A stretch of DNA of 64,000 bases from Heliocidaris erythrogramma (GCA_025617745.1 CM046858.1:46085697-46149696); one strand, 5' to 3'. Positions 11,566 to 24,146 are shown, counted from the first letter of the stretch. Numbers and translations: made by a program. The notes: a model not told the origin generated them from the sequence alone.

Positions 11566-12198
11566 TACAGAGTGTCCCAGAAAAAAACAAAACCGAGATT
11601 TATCAATGTTTAAGCATATCTTAATCAAAATTATGATTAATAAATGACACATGTTTGTAAAGCTTGTATCCTCGGGTGCATTTGATGCCACTCATGTGAT
11701 ACATACTTCATACATGAGTGAATAAAGACAACATGAAGCAGGGCTTCCCAAAAGTCGTTTGGCCAACAATATCTGAATTTCAAAGAGATAATCACATTTT
11801 TAGAAAGTTCCTTTTCTGCCCTTTCATATGGCACCTCAATCGGGGAAAAATGAGCCAAAGATGACAAAGCTCTGTTGGTGTAAAGTGATGCTTGCATTTC
11901 TATTATTTATTAAAGGCTCCCAGATCGTCTCCATTCTGTAACCAGTCAGTGCGCTCTTTTAAGTTAAAAACCCACCTGTTTGTAGAAGCTTTTCAGTAGT
12001 TTCCTTTTAGTGTAATCACTTGTGTAATGAACTACTATGTAACAATTGATTATCAAGCAATTGGTCCTTTATGATAAGCGCAGTAGAGTATATGTGTATA
12101 GTTATTGCGCTATATATAATTTAATAATTATAATTGTGATTAAGATATGATTAAACATCGATAAATTCTTGTTTTTGTTTTTTCTGGGACACACTGTA
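11566..12198. mobile_element. mariner-like inverted-repeat element enclosing a LINE end
   Basis: The termini TACAGAGTGTCCCAG and CTGGGACACACTGTA are inverted and flanked by TA. The inverted similarity runs about 85 bp inward (words 'atttatc.atgtttaa.cat' and 'atcttaatca.aattat'). 'ACAGNGTGTCCCA' ends are typical of many mariner/IS630-type elements (family knowledge). No transposase is present. The interior contains an 86-codon minus-strand frame (11637-11897) of no recognised family and the LINE remnant at 11905-12113. Confidence 0.75.
11905..12113 (+). pseudogene. 3' end of a CR1/L2-like non-LTR retrotransposon
   Basis: A short frame at 11952-11999 reads RSFKLKTHLFVEAFQ followed by TAG. 'F..LKTHLF..AF' just before the stop is the usual C-terminus of reverse-transcriptase ORFs of CR1/L2-type LINEs. 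It is followed by a 3' region with paired 'aagcgc...tgcgctatata' words, also typical of such 3' UTRs. Everything upstream is lost, as in 5'-truncated insertions. It lies between the arms of the surrounding inverted-repeat element. Confidence 0.65.
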
Positions 12199-13668
12199 TA
12201 TTTAGCTGTTTTAATGTATCTAGTGTGTAATATTGTGCTGATATGTAAAGAAAATTTGCAAGAATTTGTTTGTTTTTTTCTTCATCAATAATTGCACTAA
12301 TTAATCCTAAGGGAGGCAGGAACTTAATTACAGCTTTATATTGTTACTAAGTTTCACTTTTTGCAGTGATAGAAGTCCTTACAATAAATCTTTTATCTCA
12401 CAAGGATATCAGACTAGCTAGGCAGCACTACAGTATTTGCTAACTCTCATAGGCTTAATACAGGAGCCACCAAGTTCCATAGTCTATGGGTTAAGTAAAC
12501 AATTTGAATGTAATTGTAATGCTTAATTTACACAATTGACAAACACATGACATTGAATAAGCTGGGGTCCTCAGTCTTAACACAACAAGTCGTTTCGATC
12601 AGAATTTTCCCAAAACATTTCTAGATAAATTAATACCTGTATAAACAACTTTTAAATAAATTAATACCTAAATAAGAAAATTTTAAAATTGTAATGTAAA
12701 CTAACCTCGAATGGATAACTTGATAGAGGAAGAAATTTTATGCAAACCTTCCTACGTTACTTATTCTCTTTTCATTTATTCATCTTGATGGAATATCAGA
12801 GGATTTCCTTCATTGGCAATTAATAGAACATTACAGGATTTCCTCTTTAATTATTTTGAGAATAAAAAAATAATTCCAAACTTTAATCAAGGTGAACATC
12901 CTGAGTGGTCATAACTTCCTGAAAATGAAGAGGAGAGAATAGTGTCTATTACAGGAAAGGAGGAAATATATCAACAAACAGACTGTGTACCTTCAGTGAA
13001 TACCTGTCTAGGATAAGACAAAGATAAGACAAGAGTAGGTGAATTGTTAAAAAATAGTGAGGAGAAGGGTCTGCATAGAAGCAGGTTATGAAAATGAATT
13101 ATTCCACCCTAAAACAATGAATTTACTATTTAAACAATAGTGCACATGATGCCTGGAGGATCTATGTAGATGTAATATTCACTGAAGATATCTTACATTC
13201 TTCTGCACAAATCTTTATATTGAGAATAAGATATCTACTGCACTTTGTATCACTCATATAAGTAATACCAACTGTAACATTCCTAATAAGTAATCTTTGC
13301 TTAAAACTAATCAAATAACTGTGGAGCTACAAAGACAAGCTGAGAGTCAAAGACTTATTACGAGGGGTCACTAAGAGTCATATTATACCACACCTTGGGT
13401 GGTAGGTTTAATCTCATTTACAATCTGATTCATGTTACAGGTCAACCCAGTACACCCCACAGAGATACCAAACACTCCATGATGTCTAAAGATGTGAGGC
13501 GATCATGATAGCCATGCTGACCTAATTTGTGTAAATGACTATTAATCAACATGATAAACAATCATTATTAGTACAAATATTGATTCAGATGTCCCACTAA
13601 TTCAGCCATTGATAAGCTCCTGGTGTGCTAACTTGCTACATCTATACATGTATCATCAAGAAACCAAA
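12199..13668. other. unassigned AT-rich DNA
   Basis: No gene, RNA or transposon recognised. Stops are frequent in all frames. Confidence 0.5.
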
Positions 13669-14750
13669 GGTTACTGAGACACTCAAAGATTCCTTACATG
13701 CACCTATAGGCCTATTGGAGACATCCCAGTGAAGGGTTTACTGAGACACTCAAAGATTTCTTACATCCCAGTAAAGGGTTACTGAGACACTCAAAGATTC
13801 CTTACATGCACCTATAGGCCTATTGGAGACATCCCAGTAAAGGGTCACTGAGACACTCAAAGATTCCTTACATGCACCTATAGGCCTATTGGATACATCC
13901 CAGTAAAGGGTCACTGAGACACTCAAAGATTCCTTACATGCACATATAGGCCTATTGGATACATCCCAGTACAGGGTCACTGAGACACTCAAAGATTCCT
14001 TACATGCACCTATAGGCCTATTGGATACATCCCAGTAAAGGGTCACTGAGACACTCAAAGATTCCTTATATGCACCTATAGGCCTATTGGATACATCCTA
14101 GTAAAGGGTAACTGAGACACTCAAAGATTCCTTACATGCACCTATAGGCCTATTGGATACATCCCAGTGAAGGGTATACTGAGACACTCAAAGATTCCTT
14201 ACATGCACCTATAGGCCTATTGGAGACATCCCAGTGAAGGGTCACTGAGACACTCAAAGATTCCTTACATGCACCTATAGGCCTATTGGATACATTCCAG
14301 TAAAGGGTCACTGAGACACTCAAAGATTCCTTATATGCACATATAGGCCTATTGGATACATCCTAGTAAAGGGTCACTGAGACACTCAAAGATTCCTTAC
14401 ATGCACCTATAGGCCTATTGGATACATCCCAGTGAAGGGTTACTGAGACACTCAAAGATTCCTTACATGCACCTATAGGCCTATTGGAGACATCCCAGTG
14501 AAGGGTCACTGAGACACTCAAAGATTCCTTACATGCACCTATAGGCCTATTGGATACATTCCAGTAAAGGGTCACTGAGACACTCAAAGATTCCTTACAT
14601 GCACCTATAGGCCTATTGGAGACATCCCAGTAAAGGGTCACTGAGACACTCAAAGATTCCTTACATGCACCTATAGGCCTATTGGATACATCCCAGTAAA
14701 GGGTCACTGAGACACTCAAAGATTCCTTACATGCACCTATAGGCCTATTG
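13669..14750. repeat. 66-bp satellite array, about 16 copies
   Basis: The unit starts 'ggtcactgagacactcaaag', continues 'attccttacatgcacctata' and 'ggcctattggatacatccca', and ends 'gtaaag'. One unit near 13740-13785 lacks its middle. The period is 22 codons, so minus-strand frames of 102 and 118 codons stay open with a 22-residue repeat containing YWDVSNRPIGACKESL. The reading frame is a by-product of period length: no start context, and the frames break at units with indels. Confidence 0.95.
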
Positions 14751-15030
14751 CAGAGCTGCCAACCTCACTTGAACAAAAATCCTATGATTTTACCATAAAA
14801 ATCTTATTTTCAGAAAAAAAACTATTCTTAACTGTTGTGTACTTTCCAACACAATATCTCAAGGATTGCGATTTTTTTAAATTTTGTAGTAATTTATACA
14901 TGTATACAAGTAAGTAATTTATTTAGTGACTTAACAACATGTACAATGTACATGTTATTAATGATGAATCTTATTCTAATAAGGTAACTTCACTTAACAA
15001 TTACCTCATTTACTTTTGAGACCCTGATGC

Positions 15031-15105
15031 CGCTGCTGCTGCTGCTGCTGTTGTTGCTGTCGACTTCTGTTGACTTCTGTCGATTCTGTCGACTTCTGTC
15101 GACTA
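15031..15105. repeat. CTG microsatellite and gtcgacttctgt repeats
   Basis: CTG/TTG triplets at 15031-15059, followed by four imperfect copies of 'gtcgacttctgt'. A minus-strand frame covers the block (Ser/Gln-rich, 14990-15199). On the minus strand 'AATGAG|GTAATT' at its downstream edge could be a weak splice donor. Confidence 0.85.
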
Positions 15106-15259
15106 ATGTGCAATGAAATGTCTTTTGCACAACAGAAATGAAATGTCTTTTAAACAACAGAAAACAACTTTTACATGCATGTCTAAAAATATTTGACAAT
15201 ATTCATATTTTGATTTAAGAAACAGATCATTAGAAAATAACAATTGTTCCAAGACTTAC

Positions 15260-15362
15260 CTTCCTCAAAATAATGGAAGACATTATCAATTCTCTTCTTC
15301 TAAACATTAAATCTTCTAAGAACAGACTTCCTTATTCGCTGAAGTAGTTTTTCCTAAGTTCT
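15260..15362 (-). other. candidate 103-nt non-coding/5'UTR exon
   Basis: On the minus strand the pyrimidine-containing acceptor 'aaattttgttacag' ends at 15363, and the interval closes with 'GAGGAAG|GTAAGT', a near-consensus donor at 15259-15254. All three forward frames hit stops inside the interval, so it cannot be an internal coding exon. One frame after an internal TAA restarts at an ATG and reads MFRRRELIMSSIILRK to the donor. It could be a 5'UTR or lncRNA exon, or chance. Confidence 0.25.
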
Positions 15363-18300
15363 CTGTAACAAAATTTCACTTGTATAAAATTTTAGTTTTC
15401 AAACAGTAGCAGACATTAAAGTGAAAATTTCCAGGCAATATAGAATCATACAATAAAGCTTTCTTATATCATAAGAAAACTATTTTCCAGTAGATCATCC
15501 AATATCCAATTTATATCCAAGAATTCACAATGAGAGCAATATTAACTCTGTTGCAAGGGCAGAGTCCAACATATATAACTTCCATGGAATAAGGCATAAA
15601 ACTGTCGGTCTCTCTCATGCTTCAATGGTGTAAAAAACATAGTATATCAAATATAACAGCAGGAGCTCAAATAGTGATGAAGCTTTTCAGAAACCTCAAG
15701 GAATAATGATGTTTTTACAAACTGTTAAAGAGGTTTCATAAAATATGTTGCCACTGCATGGTACTGATCATGTTGATGGTATAGACATTAAAGACAGTTA
15801 TGTTTGTATGATGAATGATTCAACCCTTGTAAAAATCACAGCTAGCTTGTAATCCTCATCAATAAAACTTAGCTATCAATCTTTGAAATTATTAAGCTGC
15901 GACATATATTCTCAGTTTGATGCTGCGACTGCAAGAGATAAATCTTGTGTGGTGTCTGACGCACAGACACCAAGATGAAAATGTCTTTGCTGTGATGGTA
16001 TGACTACCTTTCATCTCGCATACCTTGTCAAGTTTAAATGTGTTTTTCTTTACTTGGCAGCACAAGCCAGATGGGGAATTCAGTTATTCTAAGCCAATCC
16101 TATCCTCACCAAGGATGCCTGACTAACGAGAATCATGTGTTGTATGCTATGTTACAGAAGCCTTAGACTAAGAAAACCCTCTTAAGTTATGTTATGATTT
16201 CTTTAAATACCAGAGGTGCTTGTGACTGTAGTTGGAAGAAAAAATTAAAGAACTCACTAATTTGACTTTTATGACACAACTGTTCAGTACTTTGAAATGG
16301 AAGGGATTTCAGCATTATATTCATTAAGTTCAAAAGCAGGAAGACCATCTTCTAAATGTGAAGACACACAAAGATTAAATCATATGAAATGAAAGTGATA
16401 TGTATGCATTATATGGATCAAATTGCCAAAGGTAGTTTTACATCAATGGTTGCACTGACAAAAAGGACAAAACCCCTGTAGGATTGCAGGATATTTATCA
16501 AAACATATTTTTACTCACTGAACCAGTGACTTTTTCCTTAATTTTATCACAATTCTATTGCAATATGTTAGCAAGAATGCACTTCTTTCTACTATTGATG
16601 AATTCACACTTTCATTGATTCAGATTATTCAAGAGAACATTTTTGCACCAAATTATGTCATCACAAGAAGTCTGTCTTTCAGAAAATACAAACAGAATTC
16701 TTGTAATACTTTTCACAAGACCAGATTGTCTCTTTCTCCAACTGACCTGTCCAACTTATGTTACAATCATAACACAGATATAGAAGCGATGACTGCATCC
16801 AATGGCCACAGGGAAGAGCAGATATTTTTATTCTTTATCTTAAAACAATACAGGGGCAACACCCGGTCCTATTTTCATGACCATAGAATCAACAAACTGA
16901 CCACTGTTTAGGGTTTCAAAACTAAATCAATAAAAAAAAATGACCTGATCAAACAGATTCCTGAGGAAATTATTACAATGTTTCCACTGAAAAAGAATAT
17001 TTTTTCAAAAAGAAGATTAAAAGGTAAAGTCAGACCAACTATATACTATGCATTTGACAGTATCATGGATATTTCTGCTGAATTTGATTTGGCATACTGA
17101 GTAGAATTGTTAATGATTAATGCAGTCTTTATTCAAGCAAAGTGAGAAATTACAAGAAAAAATTCCTAAGAATTGTTGGATCTCTAATGTATATCTAAAA
17201 TCCATCTGTCTGTCTTAGCAGTTAATACAATGGCCTTGTTTGTTCCTCCATATGAATTTAATTTTCAGGATTCAAAGAGGAATGAGATAAAGGGAGTAAG
17301 GGATGAAGGTTTCAATTGATAAAAGATGGACAGAATTATCAGCTACCTAGTACATACAAGGCCAGCTAGAGTTTAAGGGTGAAAATAAGAGAGACAGAGA
17401 TAAAGAGAAGCAGAAACATGGTTAAAATAAAGACAGACATCAACCAACGAGTTACTAGGCAAGCTTGCCTACTAACTCCTTGCATAAACAGAGATGATGG
17501 ATGCTTCCATACGCTGCTTGCTGCTATGTCAGATAGGTTAATGTTATAGTGAATTTCGTATGACAATATTTTTTGTTATATGTGATAATAAACTAGTCAA
17601 AATTCTAAATTATAACAGACCAGGCCACCGTGGGTTTGAAAATTGACCAAAAAAGACCTTCCTTGCCCATAACTAAACTTTTAGCCCACATGACAGCCAA
17701 TTTGCTTAGTCAAGCTATCAAATGAAATGGACATAACAAATATTTCCCACTTTGGACCTAAACCACATCCTACACCAAAAACATTGTGCCTTATTTCCTG
17801 CCCAGGATGAAACACTCCTGACATCCTAAATTCCTTCATAAATGCTAGAGGGAAGTTATTGTCAGCTTTGATCTAGACTGTAATTGAGATGATAATATGG
17901 AATGGATTTCTAGTAGACTAAAATCAAGTTTATGACCTATGTGCTGTGATCTAGGGATTGTAGCAGGAGGTAGTTCATGGATTCTCAATGTCACTTTCAG
18001 TCCATCAAAACCTACTTTACAGCTTTAAGAATAAGAGCAAGCAAGAAACAAATTTCTACTCTAGCAATCTCATACAATGATGAAAAATCAAATTCAAAAT
18101 TGTCAAAGTAAACTGTATCATTATCATTTAAGTTGATCAAATCAGCACTGATATCAGAATATGATGTAAGCCCACATACATTTAAAGAAATAAGGGACCA
18201 AATAGTTTACATTCCTTTGAGGAAGTAGATTATCTAATAGACAATACTTCCATCATCTTCCTTCATCAAGAAGCTAAATATCTTTTTCAGTTCATGCTTA

Positions 18301-18414
18301 CAATATCAGATTAAATTGGAACTTTCTACAACTAGAAGTCTTTGAATGTTGCCATAATATTCTACGTCTTTAAAGATTGTAAGAAAAACTATTCAAATAA
18401 ATGACAAACTAAAG
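15363..18414. other. unassigned DNA
   Basis: No recognised gene. It includes the longest non-repetitive ATG frame of the window (117 codons, plus, 16558-16911), without known motif or clear splice context, and a small hairpin near 15950 ('tggtgtctg'/'cagacacca'). A plus-strand acceptor 'ctttacttggcag' at about 16047-16060 leads into 21 open codons. Confidence 0.4.
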
Positions 18415-19040
18415 CTCTCGGAGGGGGGACCAGTCCGAGTACATGTATCCACCGAACCCGTCACCCATCCCCCATTTGAATCAATGTTGTGACTGAAATG
18501 GATAAAGGTGCAATTAGGGACCTCGGGTATCACTGCTGACAAATTTACCATAATGCACCTCCATGCAAAATTTGAAGGTGATCCGACAAAAACTGCAGCC
18601 GGTAGAGCGCTCACAAGAAAGTCTTTACTATTTCTTTAAAAAATATGGTTACCATGGCAACGATGACTCCACCCACACCAAAAACATTAGGCGTCTTCAT
18701 CTTACCATAATGCACCTCCATGCGAAATTTGAAGGTGATCCGACAAGAAGGTGATCCGACAAGAACGTGATCCGACAAGAACTGCATCCGGTAGAGTGCT
18801 CACAAGAAAATCTTTACCATTTCTTTAAAAAATATGGTTACCATGGCAACCATGACTCCGCCCACACCAAAAACAATAGGCGTCTTCATCTTACCATAAT
18901 GCACCTCCATGCGAAATTTGAAGGTAATCCGACAAAAACTGCAGCCAGTAGAGCGCTTACAAGAAAATCTCTGCGGCGAACGCTGACGCGGCGCGACGAT
19001 GCCAAATCCATAGTATCCCCGAACACTAGTTCGGGGATAC
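18415..19040. mobile_element. pearl/HINE-like element, copy 1
   Basis: The left end is a hairpin (ctcgga...tccgag, 18417-18439). The right end is a perfect 12-bp stem with 4-base loop (GTATCCCCGAAC-acta-GTTCGGGGATAC, 19013-19040). A related word gtatccaccgaac lies just inside the left end. The middle is a tandem core of 157-bp units starting at 'accataatgcacctccatg' (18547, 18704, 18893). The second unit carries a 32-bp internal expansion of 'gaaggtgatccgacaa'. Tandem cores between short conserved ends and a 3' stem-loop are the layout of pearl/Tsp and Helentron-associated (HINE) elements. No rolling-circle protein is present, so it is non-autonomous. Small frames inside are shared by both copies only through homology. 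Confidence 0.75.
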
Positions 19041-19869
19041 AATAACCTGAAAACAGATTGATGTAACTTTAAAATGACATAAACTTAGTTCCAAATGTAG
19101 TCCAGTCAGGACGGGAGAAGAGGCCATCAAACCAAAATAAAAATATTTAGGTATCTGTAAAAATAGAAGAAATATCAATGAAAGAACATGACATTCCTTT
19201 ATGGTTGCAAAAAAATATTTCATTTCCATTGTATTGCAAATGCTTTTTACCAATTACACTTAAGTATGAACCCTTTGTGTACATAACTGGTTTGTAAATT
19301 TGGTTTCTTTTCTTTAACTTCCACAAAAAAAATCAAGTGCTATCAAATTAATGTAGAGAGTATTGTGTTGTGTGCATAAAAATACTTTGAGAAAATGATG
19401 TCTCGTAAACTGTTTTTCAAATCGATGCACAAAGCCAATTAGGATACGCATGAGTTTCATGTAATTAATTTTGTGATATACTAAGCAGATTGCAACATCC
19501 ATGACCTTGATCATAGGATCGATTGGTAAGAGTTCGTCTAGCATAGAATTGAAAATAACATTTCATGTTGACAGCACAGCCTGAGGGTACTATGTAGTAT
19601 GTTGATTCAGAATACAGCTGGTATCACTCACACTATAACCTGTGATAACACACTCAGATCATGTTCAATTAATGATTGATATCATCATTCATCCTCTATC
19701 AATCTTATTATTCAACTTAGCCCATGTTCTCAAATAATCTGCTCAGAACTAGAAGGATGGATATCTTTCAAAACTGAGTCAACTGATGCATTTCTGATTT
19801 TCAAAAGATGGTATGTATATTCTGTTTACCCTCTAACTCTATACAATGTGGATGATTAAAAATCCAACC
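19041..19869. other. unassigned DNA between two mobile elements
   Basis: No gene recognised. Minus-strand frames at 19026-19253 and 19314-19544 (about 75 codons each) have no known motifs. Confidence 0.4.
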
Positions 19870-20370
19870 TTAATGGCAAGTTGCTCTGAAAAAAAAGAGG
19901 AAAAATCAGAGAAGCAGATTGGAGAAAGTTTTAACAAAATCGGACAAGCAATAAGATAGTTATGAATTTTTGAAATTTGTAATCACTATACATATGGGAA
20001 TTTCGTATTGGCTAAATAGGTAATGTCACTGTGATGTACATGTAGTTGCGTACAATCCCCCATTTGCTCCAACACACAAAATTAATAAAATGTTTTTTTT
20101 TACTTCATGAGGAACTATAACAATTTATTTTGAGTACTGCCCGAAGGGTAAAGGCGCTTCTACGAAAACCAGAAATGAATGATAAGTATGCCACAATCAA
20201 CTCACCAAATTGCCAATATGAGATTCGCATAGATGTAGTGATCTCATTTTTCAAACATCCATAACTTCCTATTCCTTGTGCGATTTCTTTCAAACTTTCA
20301 CCATCCTTTTTTTCTTATTCTTGTGCTCTCACACAAATCATCTTAATACCAAAGTTGGAATGCCCTTTAA
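19870..20370. mobile_element. diverged ~500-bp fold-back element
   Basis: The ends are TTAATGGCA and TGCCCTTTAA. The two halves match as inverted repeats over about 170 bp with many differences: left 'gagaaagttttaacaaaatc...agatagttatgaattttt', right complement 'gtgaaagtttgaaagaaatc...ggaagttatggatgtt'. The wording is related to the fold-back at 52646-53173. TTAA at the ends fits piggyBac- or Kolobok-type target sites, but no transposase or clean duplication is seen. Confidence 0.6.
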
Positions 20371-22120
20371 AATATATACAGTATTTACTCGTAAAAAGTA
20401 CTAATATTATCTAATTTAATAATATACAGTATTTTTACATGACTCAGTCTCAAGGTTAAGAAAATAAACTGATTTAAGAAGGACAATTCTAGAAACTAAA
20501 TCTGCTAAGTACCAGAAAGGTGTTAAACAGAACAAAACTACAAAGGTAACCCAGGAAATGACTAGAAAGCAATAGAAGCCTTCGAACGCAAGCCTTGAAG
20601 ATTGGTAGGACTCCTATCTCAGAGAATCATGATGAATTGTCCAACACCAAGATACGATCACCTTTGTTAAGCCAAGCTGACATGAAAGCCTATCTGCACT
20701 GATTTCTTAATGCAACATTTGCGCTCATCAATAACAATTTTGATTCATAAAATGCGGAAGATCACATAACTCAAACATGAATGATAAAAGACCACACGAC
20801 CATACTATTTTCCCAAAGGATTTTCAGCTTTGGGTTGAAAATCCAGAAAGTATGCCAGGAAATATTCTTACAATGGTTACAGCTGCCAGGTAGCATTAGA
20901 ATCAAGTCTACAGGCAGGAATATATATATATCCACACAATAAACTAGAGATGTTGAAATGATGGAGGTAATAAGTCAACACATTTTAAAAAATGACAAAG
21001 ACAGGAAGTAAATTAATCTAATACAGATCACTTAATTCAAACAGATAACTTTGATTTATGAGAATTCTGCAACAATTAATGAAACTGAACTGATGTCTAT
21101 TCTTTCAGAATTCATGGGAAATTAGTAAATCCTAGCCAAGATTTAAAATGTTCTACTTTACAATTAGGCTGAGGATATAGCTATTTTCTTCCGAAAGAGA
21201 AATGGGTACATCTATTTTGAAAATAAAACAAATTATTTGAATAACTTTAGCTATGATAACTGGAATTTATGATTGATTGTATTTACTTACCAATAACAAG
21301 ATACAGTACATTATAATATTTACAATATTTACAGGAAAACATTATATAATTAGATCATGGCAAAAACAAGGGAGAAAATATGGTAAAATGGAACCAGAAA
21401 ATAGCACAAGTGCTAGTCAGGTCCGGCCCCAGGTTTAAGATTTGCTTATGAAAATGCAAGTTATCATTCGATATATATCAGCATGTGATTTTAATTAATA
21501 TGAACAATAGTTATCACATTAAACAATGTATAAATACATACATTTAATTTATGAGAATAGGTTGAAAGCATAGTGTCAAAGAAGAGGTTAATATTACTTT
21601 TTTTTAAAGACGAAATATTGTGTATTTATTTACGATGAGATCTTTAAATGAAATGTATATTTTATGCATATATCGTTAATGCAATTTCCAATCTCTATTT
21701 TAAAAAAGACCTACTGCACAAGACTGATGAACAGTATATGATATCAACAGAGTCATTATCATTATAATCAACAACAACATCATCACCATCAGCAGCTTCA
21801 TCATATGAATACTTAATCATACTTCAAACGGAATTAAACTGAACTGAAACTTCAACAAATCTTTTTTCTTTCTTTTTTTATTGTTCGATTATACACACAT
21901 ATTATATCACTAACTAATTATAAGCATTTCCAATTCCAAGCTTATTTATTATGCACCAAGTATCAATTTAATCAGTGGTTATACATCAAGTTTTCAATTT
22001 AGAGTCTAAAAATATGTGTGATCTCTTCAACTCATAGAATTTATGATGTGTTGCATGCAAGACATATAGATGTCTTCAAATCCCTTTGATATGAATTACA
22101 TGTAGTGGGAGAAAAGATAG
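20371..22120. other. unassigned AT-rich DNA
   Basis: No gene recognised. A minus-strand 'TTG|GTAAGT' at 21290-21285 sits after a long AG-free stretch but has no AG at the junction. Confidence 0.4.
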
Positions 22121-22227
22121 ACTTACCTGTAAGTTGTGAGGATGAATATACATGTAGTTTAGTCGTAAACAGCCCATGAAAGAAAAAGAACAAATTATAA
22201 ATTATAGACAAATATAAATAATCATTT
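22121..22227 (-). promoter_or_regulatory. recursive-splice-like AG|GTAAGT junction 1
   Basis: On the minus strand a pyrimidine tract 'ttctttttctttcatg' and branch-like 'gactaaac' lead to 'caacttacAG|GTAAGT'. The AG is at 22128-22127 and the donor at 22126-22121. No other AG occurs on the minus strand back to 22229-22228, an AG-free zone of 99 nt. An acceptor abutting a consensus donor gives a zero-length exon, the definition of a ratchet (recursive) splice site. A similar sequence occurs at 57.1 kb. An alternative is a small alternative exon whose acceptor I cannot see. Confidence 0.4.
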
Positions 22228-22331
22228 CTGAAATGGTCAATATAATAATTTATCATATTGATGTTCATAGAGGAATATAAACAACATAGCACAACACTAC
22301 ATACACTAGGATTTGAAAAAAGAACATTCTT

Positions 22332-23526
22332 TACACTGTTAGAACGTTGATTAAAATTTTTAATCTTGTTGGTCAAAATTTTAATCAACCGAGGATTACC
22401 AGGTGAACCACACATTTGTAGGTTAAAACTTTAATCAACGGCCTGTTGATTATAGTTTAACCTGTGGTTGGTTAAATGTTTAACCATTTGTTGGTTAATC
22501 ATATTTTGCTCAACATTGGCTGAAATGGTGTTGATTAAACTTAAACAAATTGTTGGTTAAATGTTTAACCATTTATTGGTTAGTTTTATTTGGTGAGAAA
22601 CTCCCCGGAGAAACTCTTTTCATATCTGTAATTGTTGTCGATAGTTAGTCTTATAAAGAAATAGATCTACTCAGTGATCTTGCTTTCTACGTTCAGCGGT
22701 TTGGGAAGTTCGACCTGCTCAGACCTGGACGAGACTTGACTAAGCCAGGCCCACCGGTAGACTACGCCTACACCTACATTGATGCTATATCTTTTTCTCA
22801 AAAAACTTTTCTAGTTTCAGTTTTTGTCATATTGCCCTGTCCGCGAAATACGGACATGCGCGAAGTTGAACACACCGCCATCCCGCCGGCGTCGCCTCCT
22901 CGCTACCGTAGGCGTAGTCAGTAGATCTACTGGTGGGCCTGGCTTAGCCAGGTCTAGTCCAGATCGAGCAGGTCAAACTTGCTCCCAAGCCGTTTAAATT
23001 AGAAAGAAAGAGCACACTGTAGATCTATTTCTTCCCAAGATTAAGCTAGAAAACAATCACAAATATGAAGAAGAGTTTCTCACCTTCAAACACGCCGACA
23101 AGCTCTTTGAAAGTCCCCAATCATGCAGCAACTTGAATGACAACGGCTTCCATTTTTATCGCAAACAATTTCTGTCATAGATTTGTGCGCAGCGAATTTG
23201 TTCAAAATCCATATGCGCATGCGCTGTTCAGTCACGAGATTGCTATTTTAATCAACTTTGATCAAACTTTTAACCAACAAAAAAATAAAGTGTCTTGGCA
23301 GTTAGCACTATCATTTTGGCGGGAAAGCCGAGAACACTGTTTTAATCAATGTTGGTTACAAAGTAACCAACAAGATTATAAACAATAAATTTAATCAACA
23401 ATATTTTTAACCCACTCAAGATTAAAAGTAATTTTTCACCAACACTCATTTTATAACCAACGTTGAGCGATTTTTAATCAACAAGTTTTTAATCTGTAGT
23501 TTTTTAATACATGTTTTAACAGTGTA
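22332..23526. mobile_element. 1.2-kb nested fold-back element (CACTGTTA ends)
   Basis: The termini tacactgttagaac and gttttaacagtgta are inverted. Inside, many copies of 'ggttaaa'/'tttaacca'/'aatcaaca' words lie in opposite orientation on the two sides. A second, GC-richer inverted pair forms the core: 'cgacctgctcagacctgga', 'aagccaggcccacc', 'ctacgcc' on the left (about 22705-22770) and 'ggcgtagtc', 'ggtgggcctggctt', 'cgagcaggtc' on the right (about 22908-22977). 'aaactc.tttc' words also pair at about 22605 and 23065. No transposase. It is probably a non-autonomous DNA transposon with TA next to each end. Confidence 0.7.
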
Positions 23527-24146
23527 TGTCACAAAATGAACTTTGAAAACAATTCCAAGAAAAGCCTTATAACTCAGTTTAATGATGTTGCAACTAAAAC
23601 CTCTGTCATTTTCACTTCCTTAGAACCTTCAATGAAATATATTCTAAAACATATCTGTAAATGTGGAAGAAACAATTTGATATACATGTATTATGAAAAT
23701 CTTAGAAACTCAGTAGACCTATATTCCCTATTGAATGTGCATATATGCCATAGAGCTTCTCATACTGCTATTAAGTAAAATATTATGTATCCAACTAATT
23801 TTCTGGAGTTAATTTTGTAATATGAATTCATTCCTTCATTACATCTGATATATCATAGATTATATGTCATGAAAACTCAGATAAACATGCACCAAACAAA
23901 ACTTCTTCCAAGTTAACGCCCCCCCCCCCCTCTCTCTCTCTCTCTACCACTACCACAAACCTTTATTTTGTAATAAGCCCTCTAACTCTTTCGATACATA
24001 TGACCACATTTTGGGGGTTTGGCTCAATAACTTTTAATTTAGAGCTCTAAAAAATATACCAGATGCATGCATAGAAAGAGCACATATGTCTGCACACACT
24101 ATGTCAATTTTTGTTGCATGACCATATTGTATTTGATGCCAGGAAT
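23527..24146. other. unassigned DNA with C-run and CT tract
   Basis: A short plus-strand frame at 23536-23778 has no recognised motif. A 12-base C-run at 23919-23930 is followed by CT repeats to 23945. Confidence 0.45.

Noticed and set aside
13750-14719. Minus-strand ORFs of 102 and 118 codons with 22-residue repeats
   Set aside because: The 66-bp satellite period is a multiple of three, so stops are excluded by periodicity. No splice or start context.
16061-16126. Plus-strand acceptor followed by 21 codons (HKPDGEFSYSKPIL...) to a stop
   Set aside because: Attractive wording, but 21 open codons are common by chance and no upstream exon was found on this strand.
16558-16911. 117-codon plus ORF, longest non-repetitive ATG frame
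   Set aside because: No recognised motif, no convincing splice sites. One frame of this length is expected by chance in 64 kb read six ways.
21285-21412. Minus-strand GTAAGT after a ~125-nt AG-free stretch
   Set aside because: The junction is TTG|GTAAGT with no acceptor AG, so neither an exon nor a recursive site can be defined.
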